Source: an uncultured Lachnospiraceae bacterium (lineage in GTDB: Bacteria > Bacillota > Clostridia > Lachnospirales > Lachnospiraceae). Taken from it: a stretch of DNA of 64,000 nt. Below are positions 1-8,238 of this stretch, piece by piece. Under the pieces are notes generated by a model. It did no database searches and had not been told where the DNA came from. It worked only from the letters and a program-made list of their open reading frames with translations. Numbering within the stretch: position 1 is the first letter of the stretch; each line of letters begins with the position of its first letter. The DNA is taken from contig CAJTLU010000008.1 in NCBI GenBank assembly GCA_910577175.1, positions 103,496 through 167,495 on the forward strand, read 5' to 3'. A program made the translations under genes and the position numbers.

Positions 1-1581
1 CGTAAGTTCCGCTCCGTAAGTCAACGTATAGTCCGTTCTTTCACCCAAAAACAAATTTTGTAGATTTACTCGGTTATTCGGACTTCCTTTGGTAAATTTC
101 ATCAAAAGACAGTCAAACTCTGGAAACTCGTGGCTGATTACAACCGTTTTATCAGATATCTGTACTAGATATTCCTCTTTTAGTTCACCTGAAAGATAAG
201 CCATGAAGCATACTTCTTTCGGCTGATTTCCTCCAAACTCCAACGTAAGACCAAAGCACTTATATGCCGTCTCAGGCAGCATTGTAATAAATGGCGCCGT
301 AGCGAAGTTTCCTTCTGAATCTGCCAAGCTTTCAGAAACATATCCAACATTCATAAACTCACCTTCTCTTGGAAGGAAAACCTGCATTCCATCTACCGTA
401 CTCGCATTCTGTCCTGTTACTGCATACTCCGCTTTCTTACTTCCGTCCAAAATGTCTTCCACGCGGCTATAATAAGCGACATCAGCAGAATTTACGTTGA
501 CCTCTGGTACAAAAGAAGATTTTATCGTAATTATTCCCTCGCTGTCCTGATACAACACGCACCTTCCGGCATTTGCAATCAGCTGCAAAGCCTCCTTATG
601 CGTAACAACCGGCATGGGATTATTCACTAATACCCCTTTAAGATATGGGTCTATCCAGTAACCGCGACTATCAATTTCCGCATCGGCAAGTACATCCAGC
701 GCCAAATCATACAGACTGATACCATTTGAATAAAATCGCCCTTTTTGATAAATACCGTTCATATCATCGAACCTATCTGATGCCGTAAATGTCATTACTT
801 CATCATCTGCAGACCATTCGCGCAGCACTAAATTTCCACCAGGGAGCCATTCCGTAGTACCATCTTCCAGTTCCAGGCCGTACCGGATACTGACACTCTG
901 TCCGATTTCCAAAAAATTCACAGCACTTTCTACGTTTTCGATGTCAAATTCCCGATTTTTATTTTCAACAGTAACCGTAACATCAATTGCCGGGAGCTCC
1001 GCCATAATGGGGCTGATATATTCATGTTTTACAAGGGATTTCAGCCTTTTATTATCAAAATAAATACCCGTTCCCATTATGATTCCGTGCAGGTGAAGCC
1101 GCCCCTGTCCGTTGCTCATACTTTCCGGCACTATTCGCAAATACGTTACTCCGGTAAAGATTTCATCTGTAATATACCGTTCTGAACTATTCCCTGTTAC
1201 CGTCACCGTCCCGCTGTCTGTCACAACAGAAAAGTCCACCGGATAAGTAGCTCCAAATTCCAACGTGAGTCCTCTGATATCAAAAGCTTTCGGAAAGCAT
1301 AATTCTATGCTTCCCAAAAGCTCTTCTGTCACAATTCCTTGATTCAGCACAACATTCCTCCGTTGCCTTGGAAGAAAAAACATGGTGCCATCAACGGCAG
1401 CATAGTCCTGCTCGCAGGTTGCATAGCATTCTATTGCCGTATAATTCTCAAAAGGCTTACGCAAATCTGAGAAATAGGTGCATTTTTCACTCTGCGCCAC
1501 CTCCGCCGACTTTTGCGCCTCCTGATTTACCACACCAACCGTAGCGGACACAAAGGTTCTGCCACGGAAAGAGTCTTTCAT
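1..1581 (-). CDS. Phage tail-like structural protein, partial
   Basis: An uninterrupted minus-strand frame of 527 codons runs off the window edge, starting MKDSFRGRTF. Its ATG overlaps the terminase stop by 4 bases (ATGA), so the two are translationally coupled. The protein is rich in beta-type and hydroxyl residues. Two similar segments, around residues 50-110 and again near 400-480, each have a hydrophobic FLPR stretch followed later by GLTLEFG. That internal duplication fits a virion protein of the tail or baseplate, but I do not recognise a specific family. In an intact phage this kind of gene lies far downstream of terminase, so its position here is abnormal. The gene continues beyond the window. 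Confidence 0.7.
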   Translation of the reverse strand, partial: MKDSFRGRTFVSATVGVVNQEAQKSAEVAQSEKCTYFSDLRKPFENYTAIECYATCEQDYAAVDGTMFFLPRQRRNVVLNQGIVTEELLGSIELCFPKAFDIRGLTLEFGATYPVDFSVVTDSGTVTVTGNSSERYITDEIFTGVTYLRIVPESMSNGQGRLHLHGIIMGTGIYFDNKRLKSLVKHEYISPIMAELPAIDVTVTVENKNREFDIENVESAVNFLEIGQSVSIRYGLELEDGTTEWLPGGNLVLREWSADDEVMTFTASDRFDDMNGIYQKGRFYSNGISLYDLALDVLADAEIDSRGYWIDPYLKGVLVNNPMPVVTHKEALQLIANAGRCVLYQDSEGIITIKSSFVPEVNVNSADVAYYSRVEDILDGSKKAEYAVTGQNASTVDGMQVFLPREGEFMNVGYVSESLADSEGNFATAPFITMLPETAYKCFGLTLEFGGNQPKEVCFMAYLSGELKEEYLVQISDKTVVISHEFPEFDCLLMKFTKGSPNNRVNLQNLFLGERTDYTLTYGAELT

Positions 1582-2369
1582 AATATGATACGCCGGAAGT
1601 ATTTCTCAATACATTTGCGCCATTCTGTATAAAGCCCCGTTGCTTTCCCGCGTAACCCCTCTATTTTATTTTTCCATATCTTTGTTCCTTTCGGTGTATT
1701 CGTAATGATTTGTTCTAACTTTTCTTTTGGTAATCCCAAATTATGCTCAAAAGAAAAGAACCAATGCACCCATCCCGGCTTTGGTTCTTCCTTTAGTTCA
1801 TCTAATATCTCTTTCGGTGTTTCCCGCTTCCATTGTGGAAGAGTTCTTGCACAATTAATGTATTCCTTATAGACAGGTAAGTCCGGGTCATCCGGGTTTA
1901 GCGTTGCTATCAGGTAATCACACCGCATAACTGCTTCACGGACAAACTCAATATCTGCCGTGTTAATCTCATCAATATATAGACACCCGTACTGACCGCC
2001 AAGAGCCTTCTGCCACTTCTTTTTATCTCCGTAGCCCATGACATATACTGTTTTGTCACCACTGGAGGTATGAAGCAGAATATGCGGTATCTTATCGTCC
2101 TTGGTTCCGTTTCCGTTGTAGTCTGTCAGCACTCCGAAATCATCCAGTATACCAAGGTCTTTATTGATGATATTCTTTTCAGCAGTCCCGGTATCTTTTG
2201 CCGCTATAATGTGAAGCTTCTTTTTGCTCTCCGCCACTTTCAACATAAACTTAAACAGCCCGACGGTGGTTTTGCCGGCGGCGGTAGTCCCCTCCAAGAA
2301 CTCCACGGGAGCATCGCACCGCAGAAATGCCTTATACTTATCAGAAAGCACCAATCGCTCTGCGCTCAT
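1578..2369 (-). pseudogene. terL: Terminase large subunit, C-terminally truncated
   Basis: This is the ATPase half of a DNA-packaging terminase. Near residue 28 there is a P-loop-like GTTAAGKTT, and near 130 a Walker B-like CLYIDEIN. Around 245 comes RGKATGLY, which in the family leads into the C-terminal RNase H-fold nuclease. Here the protein ends only about 15 residues later, at 263 residues against the usual 430-550, so the whole nuclease domain is missing. The last residues (EWRKCIEKYFRRII) do not look like terminase and probably come from a fused foreign gene end. The start overlaps the small-subunit stop (TAATG). Packaging activity is not expected. Confidence 0.85.
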
Positions 2370-2953
2370 TACCCATCACCACGCATCTGCTTGATAATAT
2401 CTTCTAGCTTCGACTGCTCCGTTTCCAATCCGGTCAGCTGTACTTTGTCCTTAAAAATACCAAGATGCCGACCCAAAAGTTCAAGCGCCCGTACCTTATC
2501 ACATTGCACCACTTCGATACCATACTTCCCGTTCTTAATGCAGGCAATTGCCCGCACCTGTTCTTCGGTAAGGTTTTCTGTCAGTTCCAGCTGCACATCT
2601 TGTACAAGAATCGGCTTACCTTCGCTGTCATATAGCGGAATCTCCGTACCATCTTTTCTCATAACCGTTGCCTGCCGCTCGATTACCTTTGCATAGTCCG
2701 ACGCCTTAGAAAATGCTATACCTGCAATCTCTTTAAGCACCCTGTCCTGTGTAATCTCCGTTCTCTTTTCACGTTCTTTCATGCGCTTTTCGATATACTC
2801 TGATACCTTGACATTTCTCAACATCCTACTCCCGGCCTGCGCTGCCGTTTCATCCTTCTGTACAGCGGGGTATGCCGCCCTATATGCTCTAGTGGCATTA
2901 AGGTCTATCAGATATTCATTAGCAAATTTTTTCTGCTTTGGCGTTAATGCCAT
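2369..2953 (-). CDS. terS: Terminase small subunit
   Basis: This 194-residue protein begins MALTPKQKKFANEYL and continues with the pattern N-ATRAYRAAYP, the usual N-terminal helix-turn-helix of the terminase_2 family. That domain binds the packaging initiation site. The rest is charged and helical, as expected for the oligomerisation region. The start has AAGGTGAG at a normal distance. It overlaps the large-subunit ATG by one base, the normal arrangement for a packaging operon. Length is normal and no damage is visible, unlike its partner. Confidence 0.9.
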   Translation of the reverse strand: MALTPKQKKFANEYLIDLNATRAYRAAYPAVQKDETAAQAGSRMLRNVKVSEYIEKRMKEREKRTEITQDRVLKEIAGIAFSKASDYAKVIERQATVMRKDGTEIPLYDSEGKPILVQDVQLELTENLTEEQVRAIACIKNGKYGIEVVQCDKVRALELLGRHLGIFKDKVQLTGLETEQSKLEDIIKQMRGDG

Positions 2954-2981
2954 AGACTCACCTTCTTTCTGAAAACGGGTA

Positions 2982-3010
2982 TAAGAAAAGCACCCACTGG
3001 TGTGAGTGCT
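2982..3010 (-). terminator. Terminator after the GHKL/STAS cassette
   Basis: The inverted repeat AGCACCCAC/GTGAGTGCT with a 4-base loop lies just downstream of the membrane-protein gene at 3016. On the minus strand it is followed by TTTTCTT. It separates the cassette from the terminase genes and has some T-tract on the other side too, so it may work both ways. Confidence 0.65.
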
Positions 3011-3015
3011 AATTT

Positions 3016-3537
3016 TTACTTTTCTTCGTCATAAACTTCAAATCCATATAAACACAATTGTATCTTTGCAATCTTTGTTATAATATTGGTCTTTTCTCTC
3101 TCATAATAGGGATCATTGTTTTGAGCTGATGCATGGTCTCCATAAAAGTTCTGTATGCCTTCATAGCTCTCTCTTATATAGCTTAAATCTTTTTTTACTA
3201 TAGCAGGACACGCTTTTTCTAAATACTTTAACCTATTAGAAAGATATCTCTGTAACAGCTGTGCTTTGGCATTTTTATCATGGTCTAGTAATTCAGGCTT
3301 GCCTAAATCTTCCACAATAACATCTAACATTTTAACCACAAAATCAAACCCCCGGCGTTTTGATGCCAAACTCTGAACAGCATAGACTGAAAGTATAACA
3401 CTAACGTCTAACGATAACACGCTCATAATATTGATACTAAAGAATCTCTCGCTTTCCTTTATTCCAAAGTATATTAGGACAATATTTAACAACAAAATTC
3501 CGCCGACACCAATCCATACATATCTCTGCCTTTTCAT
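3016..3537 (-). CDS. Two-helix membrane protein of the GHKL/STAS cassette
   Basis: I do not recognise the family. The protein has two predicted membrane helices (about residues 6-26 and 38-57) and a charged cytoplasmic-type tail of about 115 residues. I place the start at the MKRQRY codon because AGGGGG lies 8 bases upstream; an alternative start at 3558 has no such site. It follows the STAS-like gene by 24 bases and shares its promoter and low GC. As the last gene of a GHKL ATPase/STAS pair it could be the membrane effector or sensor, but that is inference from order only. Confidence 0.75.
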   Translation of the reverse strand: MKRQRYVWIGVGGILLLNIVLIYFGIKESERFFSINIMSVLSLDVSVILSVYAVQSLASKRRGFDFVVKMLDVIVEDLGKPELLDHDKNAKAQLLQRYLSNRLKYLEKACPAIVKKDLSYIRESYEGIQNFYGDHASAQNNDPYYEREKTNIITKIAKIQLCLYGFEVYDEEK

Positions 3538-3561
3538 CAGTATTCCCCCTGACATCATATA

Positions 3562-3888
3562 TCAAAGCTTTGCTTCAGCTGCTTTAATGTACTTCTGAAT
3601 ATTCTCAAGAATTGTCTCATCATCATTCGCAATCAGCTTTATATGATTCCATACATCTTTGTACTTATATTCTCTTACAAGACCACCAAAAGCCTCTTCC
3701 AAAAATGATGTACCAAATCCAAAACAATCATCAAAATCTATACATAATATTTCTCCATTGGCGAGACATTCTTTATAGATTGGTGCTAATACTACATCTC
3801 TAAATTCCTCACCCGAATACTCTCCTTCTTTTCTTGACCTTCCTCCAGGCGTATCCGAAAAATCTTCTGATATTTTCAATATTCGCAT
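3562..3888 (-). CDS. STAS-like (DUF4325-type) protein
   Basis: The 108-residue protein has the features of the STAS-like DUF4325 family: a strand ending in LCIDFDD, then GFGTSFLEEAFGGLV, then another strand and helix. In partner-switching systems such as SpoIIAA, a Ser or Thr at this loop is phosphorylated by a GHKL kinase. The Thr-Ser pair in GFGTSF is in the right place, which is inference. The gene overlaps the upstream GHKL gene by 13 bases, so the two products are very likely made together. The C-terminus is a charged helix. Confidence 0.75.
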   Translation of the reverse strand: MRILKISEDFSDTPGGRSRKEGEYSGEEFRDVVLAPIYKECLANGEILCIDFDDCFGFGTSFLEEAFGGLVREYKYKDVWNHIKLIANDDETILENIQKYIKAAEAKL

Positions 3889-4934
3889 ATCATCGACTCC
3901 TTTCCAAATTCAAAAATGTATATTGTACCATGTATTTTATGCTCAAATCTGTATTTTGTCAAGATTTTGTTTCCTTTTTGCCCTCCAATCCTTATAGCTC
4001 CTCGCCCAGAAAACGCCCAGAAAGACGTAATCGGGCTATTTTCTACAACTTTCTTTATTCCTGGCAAACCATTCCCCCTATGTGGAATCCTTGTCTCTGT
4101 TCTTATAAAATTTCCTGGTTGAAATGCTGTTTCCAACAAGTCACAATCGTTAATTCTTGACACTTTCTCTAAAAAACGTTTCCTTATAGTCCCAGTTATA
4201 CCTTTTCCTGTGTCAGCAAATATTATTCTCATAGTTCCATTTATACATTCAGCATACAAATACCACTTTGAAATCATCTCTTCCTTTACATCCTCAGGGT
4301 ATGCATGATAAAATGAATTTGACATTAACTCAACTAATATTTTTTGAATAAACAAAACATCTTTTTGCAACACTTCGAACTTTTCCATTGCAAACAAACA
4401 TATTTTTTTTGATAAAGTCGGTCTTGCTTTATCATCTGATACAATTCTTACCTTAAATGTATTATTAGGTAACCTCTTTAATGCCGATTGCACATAATTC
4501 ATAAACCCAGAATCTAAGTATACCATTCGCGCAGCATACCCTTGTGGTAAATTACCATAAAACTCATACTTCAAAATTCTGTTTAATTTCATATTGTCCA
4601 TAATTGCTATTAAATATATCAATGCATCAACTGTGACATGATTAACTTTTGAAGAATCAATATGAAATTTTGTTTTTAGTTTTTTCTTTTTTATCCCATC
4701 ATATATATTATTAAAATATTCTATTGTATCATTGGCATTATCAATTAAACTAAACCTCTCAGGCGCAATATACCTCTTTTCATCTGGTCCATGGTATTGT
4801 CCATTTCTATTTTTAGATAGCGTTTTTCTTAACACAGTATTACTATGCCTGCTATGCCGTTTTGTTTTCTTTCTTCCAAGCTTTTGGCATCTTCGATCAT
4901 GTAATATCTTTTTCCACTGTTTTCTTTTTTTCAT
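3876..4934 (-). CDS. GHKL ATPase with N-terminal STAS-like region
   Basis: This 352-residue protein contains a complete Bergerat ATP-binding site: N box in ELMSNSFYHAY, G1 box FADTGKGI, and G2 box HRGNGLPGI. It should therefore bind ATP. Residues 1-50 are strongly basic. Residues of about 60-170 have the alternating strand/helix look of a STAS-like fold. Proteins of this build act as anti-sigma-like kinases or as ATPase modules of defence genes. It heads a three-gene AT-rich cassette with its own consensus promoter, unlike the GC-rich phage genes around it, and is probably a recent acquisition. Its cellular role is unknown. Confidence 0.8.
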   Translation of the reverse strand: MKKRKQWKKILHDRRCQKLGRKKTKRHSRHSNTVLRKTLSKNRNGQYHGPDEKRYIAPERFSLIDNANDTIEYFNNIYDGIKKKKLKTKFHIDSSKVNHVTVDALIYLIAIMDNMKLNRILKYEFYGNLPQGYAARMVYLDSGFMNYVQSALKRLPNNTFKVRIVSDDKARPTLSKKICLFAMEKFEVLQKDVLFIQKILVELMSNSFYHAYPEDVKEEMISKWYLYAECINGTMRIIFADTGKGITGTIRKRFLEKVSRINDCDLLETAFQPGNFIRTETRIPHRGNGLPGIKKVVENSPITSFWAFSGRGAIRIGGQKGNKILTKYRFEHKIHGTIYIFEFGKESMICEY

Positions 4935-4960
4935 ATCAAACCATGCCCCCCTCTTTTTCC

Positions 4961-4989
4961 ATAATATCCCAAAAGGTATGATTTGTCAA
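4961..4989 (-). promoter_or_regulatory. Promoter of the GHKL/STAS cassette
   Basis: On the minus strand there is a perfect -35 TTGACA (4989-4984), a 17-base spacer and -10 TATTAT (4966-4961), just upstream of the GHKL start at 4934. A housekeeping-type promoter here means the cassette can be expressed in the lysogen without the phage late regulator. Confidence 0.75.
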
Positions 4990-5075
4990 CCAAAATAAAC
5001 AGAAGCCCCTATCTCTCGACAGTGGCTCTTTTTAAATCTCAGGAGGATAACTTTATACATTTCTCTCATTTTAAA

Positions 5076-5513
5076 TTATAACACGGATTTTTTGGAATTG
5101 TTGGAAACTTGCAGATACGACGTTATTTTCTTTCCGATTCCGCTCAATTCCAAATTCATCTGTTCCGCTATCTCCCGGAGTTTCATCCCCTCTATATACC
5201 GCATCTCGAATATCTGCCGAAGTTCGCTGTCCTCGATTCTGTCTATGTACCGCTCCACTTCCAGCATTTTTTCACTGCACCGCCGCTGCCGCTCCTCCAA
5301 AATGGCAATTGCCTCGTTCAGTTTATCGTTTGCTACCGGCTCATACATCTGCACTGACACATGCTTCCTGATACACGGATAGGAGCGTTCCGATGCCTGC
5401 ACCTTCCCTGCTACTACCGGGATATCCTTTCTGTACAGCCTGTCCAAGCGGCCTTGAAGATATCCGATTTCCTTTTTCAGTTTGCAATACTGCTTCAGCT
5501 CTTCCTTTTTCAC
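5076..5513 (-). CDS. Sigma-like phage late-gene regulator
   Basis: A 145-residue, largely helical protein. The N-terminal two thirds look like coiled coil. The C-terminal part (IFEMRYIEGMKLREIAEQMN) matches the region 4 helix-turn-helix of sigma-70-like phage regulators of the ArpU/RinA type. These switch on the packaging and structural operon. Its place at the end of the early block, before terminase, fits. The start is GTG with only a weak site. About 140 bases without a gene follow; they hold the cassette promoter. Confidence 0.7.
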   Translation of the reverse strand: MKKEELKQYCKLKKEIGYLQGRLDRLYRKDIPVVAGKVQASERSYPCIRKHVSVQMYEPVANDKLNEAIAILEERQRRCSEKMLEVERYIDRIEDSELRQIFEMRYIEGMKLREIAEQMNLELSGIGKKITSYLQVSNNSKKSVL

Positions 5514-5548
5514 TACACACTCATCCTTTACCTGAAGAACCCTTTCGG

Positions 5549-5974
5549 CTATACTTCCACCGAATTATTTTCCGTTACCGCCCGTGTCACCCTGACCGCT
5601 CCCTTTGCCGTGACGGAAATCTTACATTTGATGTTGCCTGCACTTATCGTCACACTGCCAATTCTTTCTTCTGCAATCGCCTCCACCGCTGCCATCATTA
5701 TAGTCTCCACATCCGGTAACGGCATCCCTGCCTTTTCCCCGAAGTTTTCCGTGATTGCCCCGGTGATATTTTCTTTCCTTTTCTTTCTTGATGTATACGT
5801 TTTTGCCTGGGTACAGTCACACATCTCCGTTGCTGCCTCGTTACATTCCTCTTCGCTCCACGGTATTGCTGTATGGAGCATCTTGCTCTGCCCGCAGTAC
5901 CTGCATTCCCCGAACTGCTCATGCAGTCCTTCCGGCATTTCCTGCTCCCATTCCTTTAGCTTATCTTTCAGCAT
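5549..5974 (-). CDS. Phage hypothetical protein with Cys pairs
   Basis: A 141-residue protein I cannot assign. The N-terminal half has CRYC and a later CDC, which could bind a metal such as zinc. The C-terminal half alternates beta-type residues (VTISAGNIKCKISVTAKGAVRV) and may form a small strand domain. Start is supported by GAGGAGG. It is GC-rich like its neighbours and lies in the early operon. Confidence 0.6.
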   Translation of the reverse strand: MLKDKLKEWEQEMPEGLHEQFGECRYCGQSKMLHTAIPWSEEECNEAATEMCDCTQAKTYTSRKKRKENITGAITENFGEKAGMPLPDVETIMMAAVEAIAEERIGSVTISAGNIKCKISVTAKGAVRVTRAVTENNSVEV

Positions 5975-5995
5975 ATCCCTTCCTCCTCAATCCTG

Positions 5996-6265
5996 CTACC
6001 GTTCCTGCGTTTCGTCTGTAGTCCCGTTCTTCCCCTGCGTCCCGGGAGATACCTCACGCATAAAGTCCTGCATGCATACCAGCGTGACATCATCCACATT
6101 CCATTCCTTCGGGAGCTGCTTCTTTGCTATCTGGCGGGCTTCCCCTTCCATGAGCGCACCTTCTGCATACTGGCGTTCCGTTATATGTGATACCAGCGTA
6201 ATTTCCACCGTGATTACACGGGTCAGCTCCAACATCTTTTCCCCGTTCTCGTTTTCTTTTTCCAT
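5996..6265 (-). CDS. Small phage protein, acidic
   Basis: I place the start at MEKENENGEK because GGGAGAAGG precedes it closely; a longer in-frame extension upstream overlaps the HNH gene and has no ribosome binding site. The product is 89 residues, mostly charged, with one hydrophobic strand (TRVITVEITLV). No family recognised. It lies between the HNH gene and the Cys-pair protein on the same strand. Confidence 0.5.
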   Translation of the reverse strand: MEKENENGEKMLELTRVITVEITLVSHITERQYAEGALMEGEARQIAKKQLPKEWNVDDVTLVCMQDFMREVSPGTQGKNGTTDETQER

Positions 6266-6359
6266 GTCCTTCTCCCTTCTCCCCGCGGCTACTGCCGCAG
6301 GGATTGAATAAGTCTGTTTACAGTTAAGGCGTTTGTGATATGCTGCACACGCCGGGGTG

Positions 6360-6713
6360 CTATGTCCATTTGCTGTACACCAGCTCTTCTTCGCTCCATT
6401 CCGGATAATGTCTTTCCAGATACCTCCGGAAGATGTCCTGCATCTCTTCCCTGCGGCCACGGTTCCCGTTATCCATCATCTCATGGTGGTACTGGCAGCC
6501 GACGGCGCCGTTCTGCGGTATGCCGAGCCCGCCCTGCGACCGCGGTATGTAATGCATGACTCCCTTTATCTCCTTTGCCATCCATGTCCCCCCATCTGTA
6601 TGGTAGCCTGCCCGGCAGAATATACAGGACGCACAGTCCCGGTAATAGATTTCCTTCCGGGCCTTCGGGCTAAATTCACGGGCTTTCGCCTGTTTGCTTT
6701 TCTTCTTTGCCAT
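6360..6713 (-). CDS. HNH-type endonuclease
   Basis: The 117-residue protein has a CASCIFC metal pair, then VMHYIPRSQGGLGIPQNGAVGCQYHHEMMD, split by the rules of the HNH fold: His in the first strand, Asn in the loop, and His-His at the end. HNH nucleases in phages usually assist terminase or cut host DNA. The start has GGGAGG. It is part of the early operon rather than next to terminase. Confidence 0.8.
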   Translation of the reverse strand: MAKKKSKQAKAREFSPKARKEIYYRDCASCIFCRAGYHTDGGTWMAKEIKGVMHYIPRSQGGLGIPQNGAVGCQYHHEMMDNGNRGRREEMQDIFRRYLERHYPEWSEEELVYSKWT

Positions 6714-6819
6714 CGGTTCCTCCCTCTAATATCTCCTGCACCGTCAGTATAAAATACTCCTTACCCTTTTCCGCTCCCCATTCTTCCTTTCCTGTACCGA
6801 CTGATAGCGTACACTTCGA

Positions 6820-8226
6820 TTATCCTGCTCCTTCCGTATATTCACAGACGGCTTCGGGGTCTCTGCAATCTGTTTGTGAGTAATAAGCTTCCCTGCGCAT
6901 CCTGTATATAACTGCCCTCGACGCGTACAGCTGTTCCTCCGCCTTCCCGAAGTCCCCTGCCTCCGCCGCGTTCCATATCCCGTACAGCCTGTTTTTCAGT
7001 TCTTCCAGATTTCCCTCCGCATTCGGTATTTCTGCGGCTTCCGGCCGGTTTCCCGTTCCGTTTTCCGGCAGTATCATTCCATTTTCCGGCAACACCGTCC
7101 CATTTTCCCCGGAAATGCTTCCCGCCACGGTATTTTCAACGGTTTCCGCGGTTTTAGCCTCCCCCGGTGCAGAGGTTCCCGCTCCTTCCCCCGCTACCGG
7201 TATTACGGGAACAGTTTCTTCCGCTTCCGGCATTACCGGAACGGGGGCTTCCGCTGCCGGTACCGCAGGAATGTTTTCCTCCGTTACCAGTACAGGGAGC
7301 GGCAGCATTTTTTTCGGTGCTTTCGTGACCTTCCCCTGCTTTTTCGGCTTCGGCTCCTCCTTCTTCTGTCCTGTCCCCGGTTGCACCGGTGCAATTTCCT
7401 TCCGTTCCCCTGCCGGGTACTTCTCCCCGTACACTGCTTCGTAGGCTGCGCGGACCTCCTCCCCGGCGCCGGTGATGTTCCGGACCGCCGCTGCCACCTG
7501 CTCCCAGGTATAGCTTTCCTTTTCCCCGGAGCGGATGCTGACCAGCGTCACGTCCCGGCCGGTGTCCTTCACGGAAAGAAGCAGCCTCCCGATACCTATG
7601 ATGCGCACGGAATGGATTCCTTCCCCGGACGGCGCAAGGAGCTCCTGCAGTTCCCTGTAAAGCTCCCTTTCCTCCCCCGCTGCCCGGGCAGCCCTGTAAA
7701 ATCCCGCATATATCTCCGGGAAATCATGCCCGAGCTGGTACATCACCCTGTCAAGGCTGTTTTCCATTGCCTCCTGTGCGGCGTCGCCCTCTTCCAGGAG
7801 CACCTCGATGTCCGTCAGCTCCCGCTCCGCGTCCACCTCCTCCTTTACCGCAAGTACGTCCGCCTTGCTGAATGCCGGGGTCAGCTCCTCGTTGACCGCG
7901 TCCGGGAGCTGGAGCATGATGGCAAGCTTCGCATAGCCGAAGCCGCGGTACTGCTCCTTCAGGCGGTCGGAGTTCCCTCCTTCCGAGAACCTGTCGTTGA
8001 TGGAAATAAAACGGGACACCAGCGTCTTGTCGATATTGTACTCCGCACGTGCAAAGCCGTGCACATCCGTATAGCCGCTGCCCTGCAGGATATCCGTATC
8101 CCTCGCGAGCTTTAACATATAGCCGATGCGCACGAAGCCCTCCGTGCTCTGCTGCAGTTCCGCGTCCAGTGCCCTCTTGTATTCCCTGTAATCCTTGTAT
8201 CCTGCCCTTCTGAGCTCCGTAACCAT
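6820..8226 (-). CDS. Phage/plasmid protein with long Pro/Glu/Val linker
   Basis: The 468-residue protein has three parts. Residues 1-150 form a helical domain that includes ARAEYNIDKTLVSRFI, which has helix-turn-helix character as in ParB- or plasmid-type DNA-binding proteins. The middle holds mixed helices. Residues about 270-400 are a low-complexity linker rich in Pro, Glu and Val with repeated ENGT/ENGM units. A short helical C-terminus follows. The start has AAAGGAGG. I know this domain layout only from Firmicute mobile elements and give no function. It is followed 12 bases later by the PcfJ-like gene on the upstream side. Confidence 0.55.
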   Translation of the reverse strand: MVTELRRAGYKDYREYKRALDAELQQSTEGFVRIGYMLKLARDTDILQGSGYTDVHGFARAEYNIDKTLVSRFISINDRFSEGGNSDRLKEQYRGFGYAKLAIMLQLPDAVNEELTPAFSKADVLAVKEEVDAERELTDIEVLLEEGDAAQEAMENSLDRVMYQLGHDFPEIYAGFYRAARAAGEERELYRELQELLAPSGEGIHSVRIIGIGRLLLSVKDTGRDVTLVSIRSGEKESYTWEQVAAAVRNITGAGEEVRAAYEAVYGEKYPAGERKEIAPVQPGTGQKKEEPKPKKQGKVTKAPKKMLPLPVLVTEENIPAVPAAEAPVPVMPEAEETVPVIPVAGEGAGTSAPGEAKTAETVENTVAGSISGENGTVLPENGMILPENGTGNRPEAAEIPNAEGNLEELKNRLYGIWNAAEAGDFGKAEEQLYASRAVIYRMRREAYYSQTDCRDPEAVCEYTEGAG

Positions 8227-8238
8227 GTCATTCCTCCT

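Noticed and set aside
5361..6311. Plus-strand frame of 316 codons
   Set aside because: It covers three minus-strand phage genes that have ribosome binding sites; composition is Ser/Phe/His-rich as in shadows.
7381..8115. Plus-strand frame of 244 codons opposite the gene at 6820
   Set aside because: Low-complexity, His/Arg/Leu-rich shadow; the minus-strand gene has a good start and domain pattern.
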